Shown piece by piece: positions 1 to 10,900 of a DNA stretch of 64,000 bases (position 1 is the stretch's first letter; every line of letters starts with the position of its first letter). The DNA lies in NCBI RefSeq assembly GCF_020740795.1, contig NC_067294.1, positions 17,985,001-18,049,000 of the forward strand. Reading direction: 5' to 3'. Position numbers and translations under genes: made by a program. Under the pieces are notes generated by a model. It was given only the letters and a program-made list of their open reading frames with translations. It made no database searches and was not told the origin of the DNA. This DNA is from Apus apus (Eukaryota > Chordata > Aves > Apodiformes > Apodidae).

Positions 1-219
1 GATGCAGCCAATAGTGAAAAAGCGACCAGAAGGCAGATTTTTTTAAGGGGTAGATTGATTTAGGGTTTCTTTAGTTTATATACTATTACACTTAAACAAT
101 TAATTCAACAGTTGGAACGATTACCAAGTGACTGTCATTTTGCTTAAACGAAGGTAGAAAGCACTGCAACTTGTTAATAAAGTACTTAATCCGTGGATCT
201 TCCTCTTGGTCCTCTGTTC

Positions 220-760
220 AACAAATGACAAGTGAGAACAAGTCCAGCTGAACCTCCTGCTCTAAGCGGGCCATTTGTAAAGGTGCAAAGGATCTGAATT
301 CAAGTGCCTAATTGCTGTCATTTGCATATGTATTACCTCAGAATGGGTAGAGACCTCCTCTGGAAACACCGGCAGACACAACAACAAGAGATCCCTGCAC
401 AGGGAAACTGCCTCCACAAGTTCAGCCGCCCCACTCGGACATTTCTGCAGAAGCCTCTCCCCAAAAATGGGCGACACTCTCCTCCTTCACCTGAGAGGAG
501 AAATCAGTAACTTAACCCTTCCTGGAAAAAACACGCACGTGTCAGGAAGGAAAAACTCTTCAACACCAAACGACAATCCCGTTTCCCCAAATCCAACAGG
601 CAGAACCAGCAGATCTCATTCTACACAGGACACACTCCCCTCCCCATTACTGACATTTCCCCTTTTAGTCAACACAAGAAAAAGCCTCTCAGCTCAACCT
701 GAACCTGTCATCACAGATAAACTGAAGACTGCCGCGGCGAGCTGCCTGCTCTGACGGGAA
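220..760. repeat. Gamma-B downstream repeat module, exon-less copy R1
   Basis: It begins near AAGTCCAGCTGAACCTCC, has the conserved GGCC-TTTGTAAA and ATTTGCAT (octamer) block at about 268-345, and ends with CTGAAGACTGCC...CTGCCTGCTCTGACGGG. It is nearly identical to 1640-2160. The same order of blocks sits directly downstream of real gamma-B exons, but no exon is present here. Confidence 0.7.
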
Positions 761-787
761 TAGAGACAGTCCGGTTTTACATTACAT

Positions 788-1640
788 AAAATTTATTTGC
801 GGGTACAGCAAGAATAACAGCAGGTACGCCTGTTTTCCCAACAGTCCTATTTTCTGAACAGTAATTTACATCGGAGGATGCAAGGAATGATTCAAAGAAG
901 CCACTGAGATAAAGGCTACAACTATTACATTGTTGGAACATCTAAAAATGCAGCTAATGCTGAGAACCTTCATCTTGGTAGGATACAATTTCACGAAAGC
1001 ACAGTAGGACGGCAGAAAACAAGCACCGCTGCACACCCTGATCTATGCGGACCGTTTGTCAAAGTGGAAATGGCCTTCATTCAAGTGCCTAATGGCTGTC
1101 ATTTGCATATCTATCTCCTTAGAATGCGTAGAGACCTCCTCTGCTAGCACAGACACCCTAAAGAACTGTTGCAAAAAGAGGCTGAGAGACCGAATTCCTC
1201 GGTGCAGTATTGCCCCATTAAAGACCACCGAATAGGTTCAAGCACCACTCTTTGGGAAAGGCACCTAGGAAAATTAAATAACTCTGAAATACGAAAGGCG
1301 AGGGTTTTCTTTCTCTCCTTTAGATCTCATTCAACACCTGCATTTCTGTTGGAAACGCTGAGCAGAAAGGGTAAAAGCAGAGAACTACCGCACAGGACGG
1401 AAGCAATTGAAAAGAGAACTAACTGCACTGAGCAACAATGCCCGGACAGATAACTCGACCCGCTGGGGTTTCCATTTCTGCAGAAGGCTTTCCGCAAATG
1501 ACGGGCGACTGGCTCCTTCGTCTTACACGAACAATCCCTAAGTCCTCCTTTCATGGAGAAAACACGCCCGTTTCCAGAAAGGAAACGCTCTTCATCACCA
1601 AGAGGCAATTCCACTTTTCAACAAACGACTGCAGAGAACA
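788..1640. repeat. Gamma-B downstream repeat module, exon-less copy R2
   Basis: Copy of the module including the GGTACGCCTG block (about 820-830), the octamer ATTTGCAT near 1100 and a GAGGCTGAGAGACCG block. It is closely matched by 20101-20900. Confidence 0.7.
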
Positions 1641-2165
1641 AGTCCAGCTGCACCTCCTGCTCTATGCCGGCCATTTGTAAAGGTTCAAAGAGCCTGAATA
1701 CAAGTGCCTAATTGCTTTCATTTGCATATCTATGCCATCAGAATGGGTAGAGACCTCCTCTGGAAACACCGGCAGACACAACAACAATAGATCCCTGCAC
1801 AGGGAAACTGCCTCCACAAGTTCAGCCGTCCCGCTCGGATATTTCTGCAGAAGCCTCTCCCCAAAAACGGGCGACACTCTCCTCCTTCAACTGAGAGGAG
1901 CAATCAGTAACTTAACCCTTCCTGGAGAAAACACGCACGTTTCAGGAAGGAAAAACTCTCCAACACCAAACGACAATCCCGTTTCCCCAAATCCAACACG
2001 CAGAACCAGCAGATCTCATTCTACACAGGACACACTCCCCTCCCCATTACTGACATTTCCCCTTTTAGTCAACACAAGACAAAACCTCTCAGCTCAACCT
2101 GAACCCGTCATCACAGATAAACTGAAGACTGCCGCGGCGAGCTGCCTGCTCTGACGGGAATAGAG
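1640..2165. repeat. Gamma-B downstream repeat module, exon-less copy R3
   Basis: Nearly the same sequence as 220-760, with the octamer near 1720. The R1/R3 period is about 1.4 kb, which indicates a local tandem duplication. Confidence 0.75.
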
Positions 2166-2600
2166 ACAGTCCGTTTTTACGTTCCCTCTCGGACACACGC
2201 ACCAGCGCTCCCCAGCCACCCCACCCGAGGAACACGCACCCCAGGGTTCAAAAGGACTGAAGAAAAAGAGCCTCTCCCCAAAAATGGGCGACACTCTCCT
2301 CCTTCATCTGAGAGGAGCAATCAGGAACCTAACAATTCCTGGAGAAAACACGAACGTTTCAAGAAGGAAAACTCTCCCGTACAAAATGACAATTCCGTTT
2401 CGCCAACTTTATCACGTAGAATCAGCAGATCTAATTCTACATAGGAAGGATTCACCTTCCCCATTACTGACACAACTCGCACCCGCGCTTCCCAGCCACC
2501 CCACACCGGGGAGCGTGAAAAAGAGCTCTGCTTTAAATATCTCATAGGGAACACGGTGTAAATTTTTACCAAAAGGAGGGACTGAAATCAGACATGTAAA
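2166..2600. repeat. Partial modules with relics of gamma-B exon flank (R4)
   Basis: Holds two stretches resembling the DNA just past the gamma-B donor: ACACGCACCAGCGCTCCCCA near 2193-2212, and a weaker copy (CGCACCCGCGCTTCCCAGCC) near 2478-2497. Between them is a CTCCTCCTTCA-TGAGAGGAG block also found in R1 and R3. No coding remnant is recognisable. Confidence 0.6.
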
Positions 2601-3700
2601 ATGTGATCAAGGTGGCATTAATCCAACCTCGCCAGAATCATACTTGGCTCCCCGCAAACTGCTCGGAAAATGGCTTTGAGAGTAACGCAAGAACAACATC
2701 AGGTACGCCTGGTTTCCTGATGTTCCTCAGGAGACAATGCCTACATCATCGAAGTGCTGGAACACTTCAACATGCAGCTCATCCTGAGGAAGGAAGAGCA
2801 ATGGAGCGGCAGTTGCCCTTTTTAATAGAACATTCATGTAGCGTTTCTAGAGTTTCTACACAATCGCACTGAATTCGGCAGACAGAAGGACTATGAAGGG
2901 CCTCTCTTGTCAGATGTCAAGATGTAAAGTATCATACCTTCTTTAATTATTCAACAATGATTCAGCTAAATCCTTTACATTTCATCTTGGTAGGAAACCC
3001 TTTAAACACAGTTCTGTAAAACGGCAGAAGAGATTCCAGCTGCACCTCCTGCTGCAGGCGGCCCGTTTGTAATTGTGCAAATGGCCTTTATTCAAGGGCC
3101 TAATGGCTCTCATTTCCATATCTGTGTCCTCGGATTGGTTAGAGACCGCTCCTGGTAGCTCAGACACCCACAAGAACAAGAAAAAAGGGGCTGAGAAAGA
3201 GAGCTCCTCGGTTCAGTATTTCCCCTTTCAAACGTTCAAGCACCTGCTTTGTTCAGGGCTTATTGCTTGTTTTTGAGACCCCATTCTACACCCTCATCCG
3301 TTTATAAAAGGCTGAGCAGGAACTGGTCACAAATAATGGAAGTGAGGGAACTGACACACAGGAGAAAGAAGATAGAAATAACTACACAACGAACTCGGAA
3401 ATAACTATCTGCATAAAACTTATCCTCCCCAAGAAGTGATTCAAACGTCAATCCGATTTCTCCAGACTCCGTCTCACACAGCAAGCAGATCTCGTTCTAC
3501 TCAGGGAGTTAACACTCAAAACCTTCTCGCTACAGAGAAACTGAAGAGTGCCAAGACGAACTGCCTGCTTTGGGGAAAGGCAGTCACCCCGCTCCTTCAC
3601 TCACTCACTCCCGGAGACACGCACCAGCGCTCCCCAGCCACCCCACCCACGGAACAGACAACCCAGGGGGCCAGAAGGAGAAGAGCGAGAGCGCGCGGGC
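2600..3700. repeat. Downstream flank of V8 (full repeat module)
   Basis: The start of the intron after V8. It matches 22400-23520 and 40190-41440 block for block: GGTACGCCTGGTTTCC, the octamer-like ATTTCCAT near 3112 (mutated), and the GGGAAAGGCAGTCACC block next to the exon. It serves as the reference for the exon-less copies. Confidence 0.7.
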
Positions 3701-3711
3701 TCACACACCTG
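3701..3711 (-). other. Splice donor ending variable exon V8
   Basis: On the minus strand the exon ends CAG|GTGTGTGAG after codon 813, in phase 0. Gamma variable exons are known to splice to three shared constant exons, which lie outside this window. The reading frame continues past the donor by chance to a stop at 3601. V6 and V4 have CAG|GTCTGT at the same site. Confidence 0.75.
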
Positions 3712-6147
3712 CGGTGCGTCGGGGCGGGCGGGCGGCTCTCCCGGTCCGGCGCTGCTGCTCGGGCTCCGCTCCCCGCACGCCTCCCCGCCGAGCAGCTCCT
3801 CCGCGGCCAGGCTGGGCAGCGGCGGCGGCTGCAGCCAAGCGGCCTCGGGCAGGCCGCGGCCCGGCGCCACGCACACGTTGTAGGAGTAGGGCAAGGTGCC
3901 CTCGCAGAAGTCGGCCGGGAAGGCGGCGCCGGCCACCGAGAAGCGCTGCGCGCCCAGGCAGCGCAGCACGGCGGGCGGCCCGGCCCGGCGCAGCCGCGCC
4001 AGCACGGCCAGCGCCACGCTCAGCACGAAGAGCGCGGACAGCAGCGCCAGCGCCAGCACCAGGTAGAACTGCAGCTCCGCCGGCGACTCGGCGCCCGCCG
4101 CCCGCTCGCTCAGCTCCGGCAGCGCCTCCTGCAAGCTCTCGGCCAGCACCACGTGCAGCGTGGCCGTGGCCGACAGCGCCGGCTGCCCGTGGTCCTTCAC
4201 CACGGCCACCAGCCGCTGCTTGGCCGCGTCCCGCTCCGACACGGCCCGCGCCGTGCGCACCTCGCCGCTGTGCAGCCCCACGCGGAACAGCGCCGGCTCC
4301 GCCGCCGCCACCAGCTCGTACGACAGCCACGCGTTGCGCCCCGCGTCCGCGTCCACCGCCACCACCTTGGCCACCAGGTAGCCGGCCTCGGCCGAGCGCG
4401 GCACCACCTCGAACGGCGCCGCCGCCGCCCCCCCCGCCTCCCCCGGGCCCGCCGCCGGCCACAGCACCCGCGGCGCGTTGTCGTTGCGGTCCAGCACGAA
4501 GACGCGCACCGTGGCCGTCGAGCTCCGCGCCGGCGCCCCGCCGTCCTGCGCCCGCACCGCCACCGCGAACTCGCGGCACTGCTCGTAGTCGAACGAGCGC
4601 TGCGCGTACACCGCGCCGCTCCGCGCCTCCACCGACACGTAGGGCGCCGCGCCCGCGCTGCCGCCCGCCAGCCAGTAGCTCACGCGCCCGTTGGCGCCCG
4701 CGTCCGCGTCCCGCGCGCGCACGCGCAGCACCGCCGCGCCCGCCGCGTTGTTCTCCGCCACGTACGCGCTGTAGGCCGCCTCCTCGAACACCGGCGCGTT
4801 GTCGTTCACGTCCGACACCTCCAGCACCAGCGCCGCGCGGCTCCACAGCGACGGGCTGCCCCGGTCCCTGCCCACCACCCACACGCGGTGCTCCGCCGCC
4901 TGCTCCCGGTCCAGCGCGCTCGCCGTCACCACCTTGTACGAGCCGCCCGACGACGCCACCAGCGACAGCGGCGCCTCGCCCGACAGCTCCAGCCACACGG
5001 CGCCGTTCTCGCCCGAGTCCGGGTCGGTCACCTTCACCAGCGCCACCACCGTGCCGACTGCCGCGTCCTCGGGCACCGGGCTCGACACCGACAGCACCGT
5101 GATTTCGGGCGCGTTGTCGTTCTCGTCCGTGATTTCTATTTCCACTTCACAGTGTGCCACCAGCCCGCCGCCGTCCCTCGCCTCCAGGCCGAAGCTGTAC
5201 TTGCTCTTCTCCTCGAAATCGAGGGCTCCCGCCGTCCTCACCTCGCCGCTCTCGCTGTCGACGCTGAACAACGCTCGCACGCCCTCCGGGACGTTCCCGA
5301 AGCCGTAGGACACCCGCGCGTTGGAGCCCGCGTCCGCATCCGTGGCTCGCACCTGCAGCACCACGGACCCCACCGGTACATTCTCCCGCACTCGCTCCTC
5401 GTAGATGCTTTTACTGAACATGGGCGCGTTGTCGTTGGCGTCGGTGACGTTGACGAGAATCTGGACAGTCCCGGACCTCGCGGGGTCTCCGCCATCCACC
5501 GCCGTCAGCACCAGCTGAAAGGAGCTCTGCTCCTCACGGTCCAGAGCTCTCTCCAGCACTAGTTCCGGCTGCTTCTTCCCTCCCGAGCTCTCCTTCAAAG
5601 CCAGAGAGAAGGACGGGCTGCTAGTGAGCTGGTAGGTCAGCAGCGCGTTGCTGCCCACGTCCGGGTCTCGCGCCGTCTCCAGCGGAAAACGCGCCCCGGG
5701 AAGTGTCAGCTCTGGGATCTCGAGGCCGAGAGCAGCCTTGCTGAAGGCCGGGTCGTTGTCGTTGACGTCGTGGATGTCGACCTGGACGTGGAAGACGTTG
5801 AGCGGGTTGTGCAGCAGCGCCTCGAAGCTGACGGAGCAGGACGCCGCCTCGCCGCACATCTCCTCCCGGTCCAGCCGCTCGCTCACGTACAGCTGCCCGC
5901 TCTCCCCGCTCACGCCGAAGTATTGCTTCTCGGCGCTGAGCCGCAGCTTGCGTGCCGGCAGCTCCGCCGGGCTCAGCCCCAGGTCCCGCGCCAGCGGCCC
6001 CACCAGCGAGCCTCTGCCCAGCTCCTCGGGGATGGCGTAGCGGATCCGCTCCGGCGCCGCCCGGCAGCACAAGCCCAGCAGCAGCAAGGCGGCCAGCAGC
6101 ACTCGCCCGCCTGCTCGCCGCCGCCTCGGCCTCTGCCTGCCCGCCAT
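3709..6147 (-). CDS. PCDHGB: Clustered protocadherin gamma-B-type variable exon (V8)
   Basis: A single large exon of 813 codons. It encodes a homophilic cell-adhesion receptor of the neuronal surface. A signal peptide covers residues 1 to about 31 (arginine-rich start, then a leucine-rich core). Six cadherin repeats follow, with boundaries marked by DVNDNDP (128-133), DANDNAP (236-242), DENDNAP (341-347), DVNDNAP (446-452) and DRNDNAP (553-559). EC1 carries the clustered-protocadherin C-x5-C loop (C98-C104). The membrane segment is about 693-717. The tail has GTLPYSYNVCVA, as in mammalian gamma-B proteins. I chose the ATG at 6147 because it directly precedes the signal peptide; the frame stays open 93 codons further upstream only because of GC richness. 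The exon ends at a phase-0 donor, CAG|GTGTGT. It is nearly identical to V6 except in EC2. Gamma-B identity is a family-level call; the exact orthologue is not resolved. Confidence 0.93.
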
Positions 6148-6394
6148 GCTCGCCAGCGCTCGCCGCGCTCCTCCCTCCTGCCGCTGCCCTCGCTCGCTCC
6201 CTGCCAGCCCCTCTCCGCAGCCCGCGCAGGGGCCGCCGGACGGCAGCGAGCTCGGCGCCGCCTCGGACGCCGCTGCTCTCGCCTCTCTCTGCTGCCCGTG
6301 CCGCTGCCGCTCTGCCCGGCGCCGGCCGAGCGAGCAGCCTGCGGGGGCAGGACGCTGCGGCGGCTGCGGCTGCGGCTCCAGCGCCGCTCCTTGT

Positions 6395-6413
6395 CGGCCA
6401 ACAGCGGCACCCG
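6395..6413 (-). promoter_or_regulatory. CSE / CGCT-box promoter element of V8
   Basis: Minus-strand CGGGTGCCGCTGTTGGCCG lies about 250 bp upstream of the V8 ATG. Clustered protocadherin promoters carry a conserved sequence element with a CGCT core that binds CTCF. The same string precedes V6, and related strings precede V4, V5, V7, V2 and V3. Position and core are seen directly; CTCF binding is inferred. Confidence 0.75.
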
Positions 6414-6604
6414 GAGGCGCCGCCACGACACCGCAGCCGCCTGATGGCCGCGCTCGGGGGCCCGGGCTGGCAGCGGGGGGCGCGGCTCTTCCCGCCTCTC
6501 CGCTCTCGCTGCCGGTGGAATCTGGAAGCTCCTACGGCCTTGGGTACGTGCCTGAGCCCCAAGGCTTTAATCTGAGATGCGCTGTTGTGATTTGTCCTGT
6601 CATG

Positions 6605-7130
6605 ACAGATCTCCAGGCTGTGAGACCTCAAGTCCTTCAGCCGTTCCTCATAGCAGAGATCTTCCAGTTCTTTGCCTGTTTTCACCTCCTTCTCTGGTAC
6701 TACTATAACAGATTTATGTTTTTTTCAATGACACCCCAAGAACTGCATGCACTATTCCAGGTGAGGTCTTATGAAAGTAGAGTTGAAGTGCAGAATCCCC
6801 TCCCACAACCTGCTGCTGGCCACACTACTGCTAATGCAGCCCAGGATACAATTGGTTTGCTGGGTTCCGAGCACACACAGCCAACTCAAGTCCCATTTGT
6901 CACCCACCAGAACCCCCAAGGTCTTCTCCACAGGGCTTCACTCAAGACCCACAAGGTGTACAGGCTGTCCCTGTCCCTCCAGAGGGCATCCCCTCCATCA
7001 AGCTACTCAACAGCACCACTCAACTTCTTGTCATCGCAAACCTGCTGAGGGTGCACTCAACCTGTCTGTGCCACTGAAGAAGATAATACTGAGATATATT
7101 AACAGTATTGGTGCAAGTACAAACCCCTGA
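6605..7130 (-). mobile_element. CR1-type LINE fragment
   Basis: AT-richer sequence just upstream of the V8 promoter. On the minus strand it resembles the 3' coding part of CR1 (plus-strand features CTCCAGGCTGTGAGACCTCA and AATGCAGCCCAGGATACAAT). It is heavily decayed, with no open frame. The copy at 26515-27040 is the duplicate. Confidence 0.55.
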
Positions 7131-7790
7131 TGTTCCACATGTTACTGGTTTCCAGTTGGACACTGGGCAATTGACTAAAAGTCTTAGGGAACTGCCTTCT
7201 CCACGCAGCCAGCTCCACCTAACATTCCTCCTCTCAAACCCATATCTCTCCAATTGAGTGGCTGCCATTTAGGGGGTGAATGTGTGGGGGACACTCTGCA
7301 TGAGTTCTCCCTCTAACCCCCCAGTCTGTTCATGGGAGCCGTGGCTGGGCTGGCTGGCCACTCTGCACTTGGAGGACTGCAGCAGAGGTGGGTTTGCTTC
7401 CTTTCCCTACAGCCAAGTGTGCCTGGGTGAGCACACCGTGACTATGAAATCCTTCCTCTCCAGCAATGCCATGGTGCCCCTGGGTGGCATCACATCCCTT
7501 AAGCAAATCAATGACAGCCTTTAGCTTAGTGTGATCTGCAAACCTGCTGAGGATGCACTCAACCCCACTGTCTCTGTAATTGATATTACTGAGATATATA
7601 AAGAGTATTGGTGCAAGGATGAGCCCTTGACGGACACCACGTGTCAGTGGCTTCCACTTGGACACTGAGCCATTGAGTAGAACTCTTTGGCTGTGGCCAC
7701 CCAGCCAGTTCCCTCTACATCCAACAGTCCACCTCTCAAACCCACATCTCTCCAATCGGGTGGGCCCCATGGTTTGGGGAACACTCAATC
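7131..7790 (-). mobile_element. CR1-type LINE fragments (reverse transcriptase remnants)
   Basis: Minus-strand translation gives a degraded reverse-transcriptase core (KWKPLTRGVRQGLILAPILF, later ILSRFADHTKLKAVIDLL), matching the CR1 pattern GVPQGS...FADDTKL. A second short copy of the same piece lies at 7020-7270. Both are broken and 5' truncated. Confidence 0.65.
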
Positions 7791-8500
7791 AAGACACATC
7801 ACAAGTTCCAGATGGAATAACCAATATGCAGCTGCAAGATCCAGTTGTTCGTATCAGCTCAAAGACACCACTGTGCACATGAGGAATTCGGGAGATAACT
7901 GACCCTGAAGCCATTGAGACAATGTTTATGTCTACACCAAATAGTCCCCATAGTCACCACAACATCTTGCTCTAAAACTGTGAACACAAACCTATTAAAC
8001 CCTTTTTTTTCAAATACCGCTTCTTTCGGTCATCCAGGTAAGTTTGTTCTCAGAACATAGAAGTTCCCGTGAGCCTCGGATACTTCAATTACTAATGGGC
8101 TATTTCGCAAATCGGAAAGAGGAGCTGTTTGCAACGTGTGAGCTGCTTTTCCCAGGCCAGTCGGGACTTCCAGGGGAAAAAAAAAAAAGTCAACCAATAC
8201 AAAACCACAAGAACCAAATGTGGACTGTTCTTCAAAAGAAGAAAAGGCAGATCCGTCCACAGAAAACTTCAGGTGTGGGCTGGTCTGACAATGGAAAGAG
8301 TAAAACTCTTTTGCTTGAGGAAAAGTACCCCAGTTCCTGATGCTCCTCAGGGCCTGTTTGCACACTGACACCAGCTCTCAGCAACGCTCAAAGGAAAGAG
8401 CGGAAATCAAGACCTTGTAGAAACCGACAGACCTTAGCTGGTCACCACGGGGAGAAGGGGGCACACGGTGACCCACTGAATTTCCTGCGTGATGTGCTCT
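7791..8500. other. Intergenic segment with a dispersed repeat
   Basis: At 7790-7960 it resembles 12130-12330 and 34050-34240 (shared AGCTCAAAGACACCA and GTGCACATG blocks). The rest matches 27700-28460 of the second unit, except for a short insertion there. No gene seen. Confidence 0.5.
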
Positions 8501-8504
8501 AGGT

Positions 8505-8583
8505 GACCCTGCTCTGGCAGGGGGGTTGGACTAGATGATCTTTCGAGGTCCCTTCCAACCCCTAGGATTCTGTGATTCTGTGA
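8505..8583 (+). mobile_element. CR1 LINE 3' end
   Basis: Typical CR1 terminus: GGTTGGACTAGATGATCTTT, then GGTCCCTTCCAACCCCTAGG and ATTCTGTGATTCTGTGAT octamer repeats. It lies opposite in orientation to the neighbouring CR1 copies. The duplicate at about 28462-28541 has fewer terminal octamers. Confidence 0.85.
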
Positions 8584-9056
8584 TGCTGTGAATTCTTTCA
8601 AGCTCTACACAGACCACGGGGTTGGGAACTACAGGTACCGCAGATTTTCTCAACGCTCCTGTTGCTCCAAACAAGAAACAGCTCCATGGATGACCCATAC
8701 TTGTTCACAGGTCTTGCTGATAACTCAGCTCCCAGTTATGTCCTCATGCTGCTCCCTCAAAACATAATCCCTCAAAAACACCCCTCGCGTATTCACTCCC
8801 GTTTGGCAGAAGAGAACACAAAGTTCCAGTGGGAACAGGTTTCTCAAGGCCAGCAGGGTCTTTCCAGCCGCAGTGAGACTCTGGATGTGCTCACCGACTG
8901 AGAAAACAACTTCTCTAACCACTGTCACTGTTAAGGTAACACTGCCCTGACAGTTTGTTTTGATTGTAAACGGTAAAATATCGAGTTTAAAAATGTAGCA
9001 TGTAAAATTAAGCGCTGCTGCACGAGAGTCAACAATATGAAACAAGCTGTAATGTG
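8584..9056. other. Intergenic, no gene seen
   Basis: Matches 28545-29010 almost base for base. An open plus frame at 8662-8901 is conserved in the duplicate, but it has no recognisable domain and the identity extends through non-coding sequence. Confidence 0.5.
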
Positions 9057-10100
9057 ACACAGAATCACAGAATCATGGAACTATTCAGGTTGGAAAAGCT
9101 CCTTGGGTCACCAAGTCCAACCATCATCCCTACTCTACAAAGTTCTCCCCTAAACTACGTCCACCAACACCACATCCAAACGACCCTTCAACACATCCAG
9201 GGATGGTGACTCCACCACCTCCCTGGGCAGCCTGTTCCAGTGTCTGACCACTCGTGCTGTGAAAAAATTGTTCCTACTCTCCAGTCTAATCCTCCCCTGT
9301 TGCAGCTTGAAGCCCTTCCCTCTTCTTCTGTCACTGATTACCTGTGAGAAGAGACCAGCACCAACCTCTCTACAATGACCTTTCAGGCAGTTGTAGAGAC
9401 TGATGAGGTCTCCCCTCAGCTTCCTCTTCCTCAAACTAAACATTCCCAGCTCCCTCAAGCGTTCTTCGTTGGATTTATTCTCCAGCCCTTCACCAGCTTC
9501 CTTGCCCTCCTCTGTCCTCGCTCCAGCACCTCGACATCTCTCTTGAACTAAGGTGCCCAAAACTGGACACACCAGGGCTGAGCACAAGGGGACCATCACC
9601 TCTCTGCTTCTGCTGGTCACATTATTTCTAATCCAAGCCAGGATGCCATTGGCTTTCTTGGCCACCTGGGCACAGTGCTGGCTCATGTTCAGCTGCTGGT
9701 CAATGAGAACCCCAGGTCCTTTCCTACCAGACACTTTCTAGCCACACTTCCCCAAGCCTGGAGCGTTGCCTGGGGTTGCTGTGGCCCAAGAGCAGGACCT
9801 GGCAGTTGGCCTTGTTGAAGCCCAGACCATTAACATTAGCCCAACAATCCAATCTATCCAAGTCTCTCTGTAGAGCCTCCCTATCCTCATGCAGATCAAC
9901 ACCCAGCTTGGTGTCATCTGCAAACTCACTGACAATACACTTGATGTCCTTATCAAGATCATCAATCAAGACGTTAAACAGAAACAGTCCCAACACTGAG
10001 CCCTGAGGAACACCACTTGTGACCAGCTCCAGCTGGATTGGACTCCATTGAGCACCATAAAAAGCACAAATTAATGACAACTTGACAGTTCCTGAAACCT
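9057..10100 (-). mobile_element. 5'-truncated CR1 LINE with reverse-transcriptase region
   Basis: The 3' terminus is at 9057-9075 (CAGAATCACAGAATCATGG on plus). Minus-strand frames encode [20 protein letters not shown] and [14 protein letters not shown] (the reverse-transcriptase catalytic FADD box), then [13 protein letters not shown] and [19 protein letters not shown] from the CR1 C-terminal region. The frames overlap and do not form one open protein. This is the youngest-looking CR1 copy here, and it is shared with 29012-30055. Confidence 0.88.
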
Positions 10101-10149
10101 CCCCTCTCCCGCATGGTTGCCACTGGTCCATCATCACTTGCATCGAAAG

Positions 10150-10900
10150 AAAAGCTGCACAGACAACTTCTACTTACCATGCATAATATTTGATTTCTCA
10201 GCATGTGGATGTGACAAACAAGAACATTTCTACCAGTAACACTGCAAGGAAACATGTCTGTGAAAGTCTTTCTCTTCACAGCTGTAAATATGAAAGGCAC
10301 GTTAGGACAGTCAGACAAATAGAACAGGGCTTCTGTCCTCATCAGAGGCAAAGGCCCACCTTGAGATCATTACAATGACCAAAACTGGAAGTTAAAACCT
10401 GTACAAAGAAAGGAACAGAACATACACCTTGGGTACATCATTAAGTTGTTAAGTAGGCAGTCAATACACAGTTTGCTCTTCCCAAGGCTCCCATTATGGC
10501 ATTTGTCACAAGTACATAATGAAGCTTTTGGTTCAGAACTGATAAGGACACGTCAACACAGAAGAAGAACTCCCCAAGACTCCTAGCTGGAGTAACTTGT
10601 CTATCAAAATATTTTTTGAAGAAGAAATTCACATTGCATCATGCTACAGATGGGCACTGAACGCAGAAAGGAGCAAAAAAATATCTCTTGGTCCTTCAAC
10701 AGCCACTCAAAAACAGCTCCACAGCTTTCACCTCCAACCCTTCACGCTTTGCACCGTGTTTTATAACCCTCAGAATTTCAAGTACACGTCATGAAGCAGA
10801 TATTTTTCCAGACCATTTATCTTCAGCAAGCATCAGGATCACCCACGGAACTCACAGGGATATCTTTGCATCTCTGGACTGAGATGAAAATATATTTCTG
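10150..10900. repeat. Intergenic repeat family I, copy 1
   Basis: Blocks such as CCCAAGGCTCCCATTATGGC, GTCACAAGTACATAATGAAG and GCTACAGATGGGCACTGAAC recur in diverged form at 14600-15240 and 16080-16560. No open frame or known element is recognised. It may be an old tandem repeat or an unclassified interspersed element. Confidence 0.5.

Noticed and set aside
1-219. Possible gamma constant exon at the window start
   Set aside because: No frame resembling the conserved constant-region sequence is present. The short frames here are low-complexity or repeat-derived.
3701-4996. Second minus-strand frame of 431 residues within V8
   Set aside because: Out-of-frame Gly/Ala/Arg shadow of the gamma-B coding sequence. 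Equivalents exist in V4 and V6.
3436-5562. Plus-strand open frame of 708 residues over V8
   Set aside because: It lies antisense to the gamma-B exon, is Arg/His/Ala-rich, has no domain, and equivalents occur opposite V6, V5 and V7. It is open because the coding strand is GC-rich with few complementary stops.
6148-6426. N-terminal extension of V8 by 93 codons
   Set aside because: The extension crosses the promoter element and 5' leader, is Gly/Ala/Arg-rich, and places the signal peptide internally. The ATG at 6147 is the better start. The same applies to V6, V5, V7 and V3.
8662-8901. Small plus-strand frame conserved at 28497-28856
   Set aside because: Conservation reflects duplication of the whole region. 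There is no domain and no start context that stands out.
9150-9734. Possible host gene of 194 residues
   Set aside because: The translation is the C-terminal part of a CR1 LINE reverse-transcriptase protein next to a CR1 3' end.
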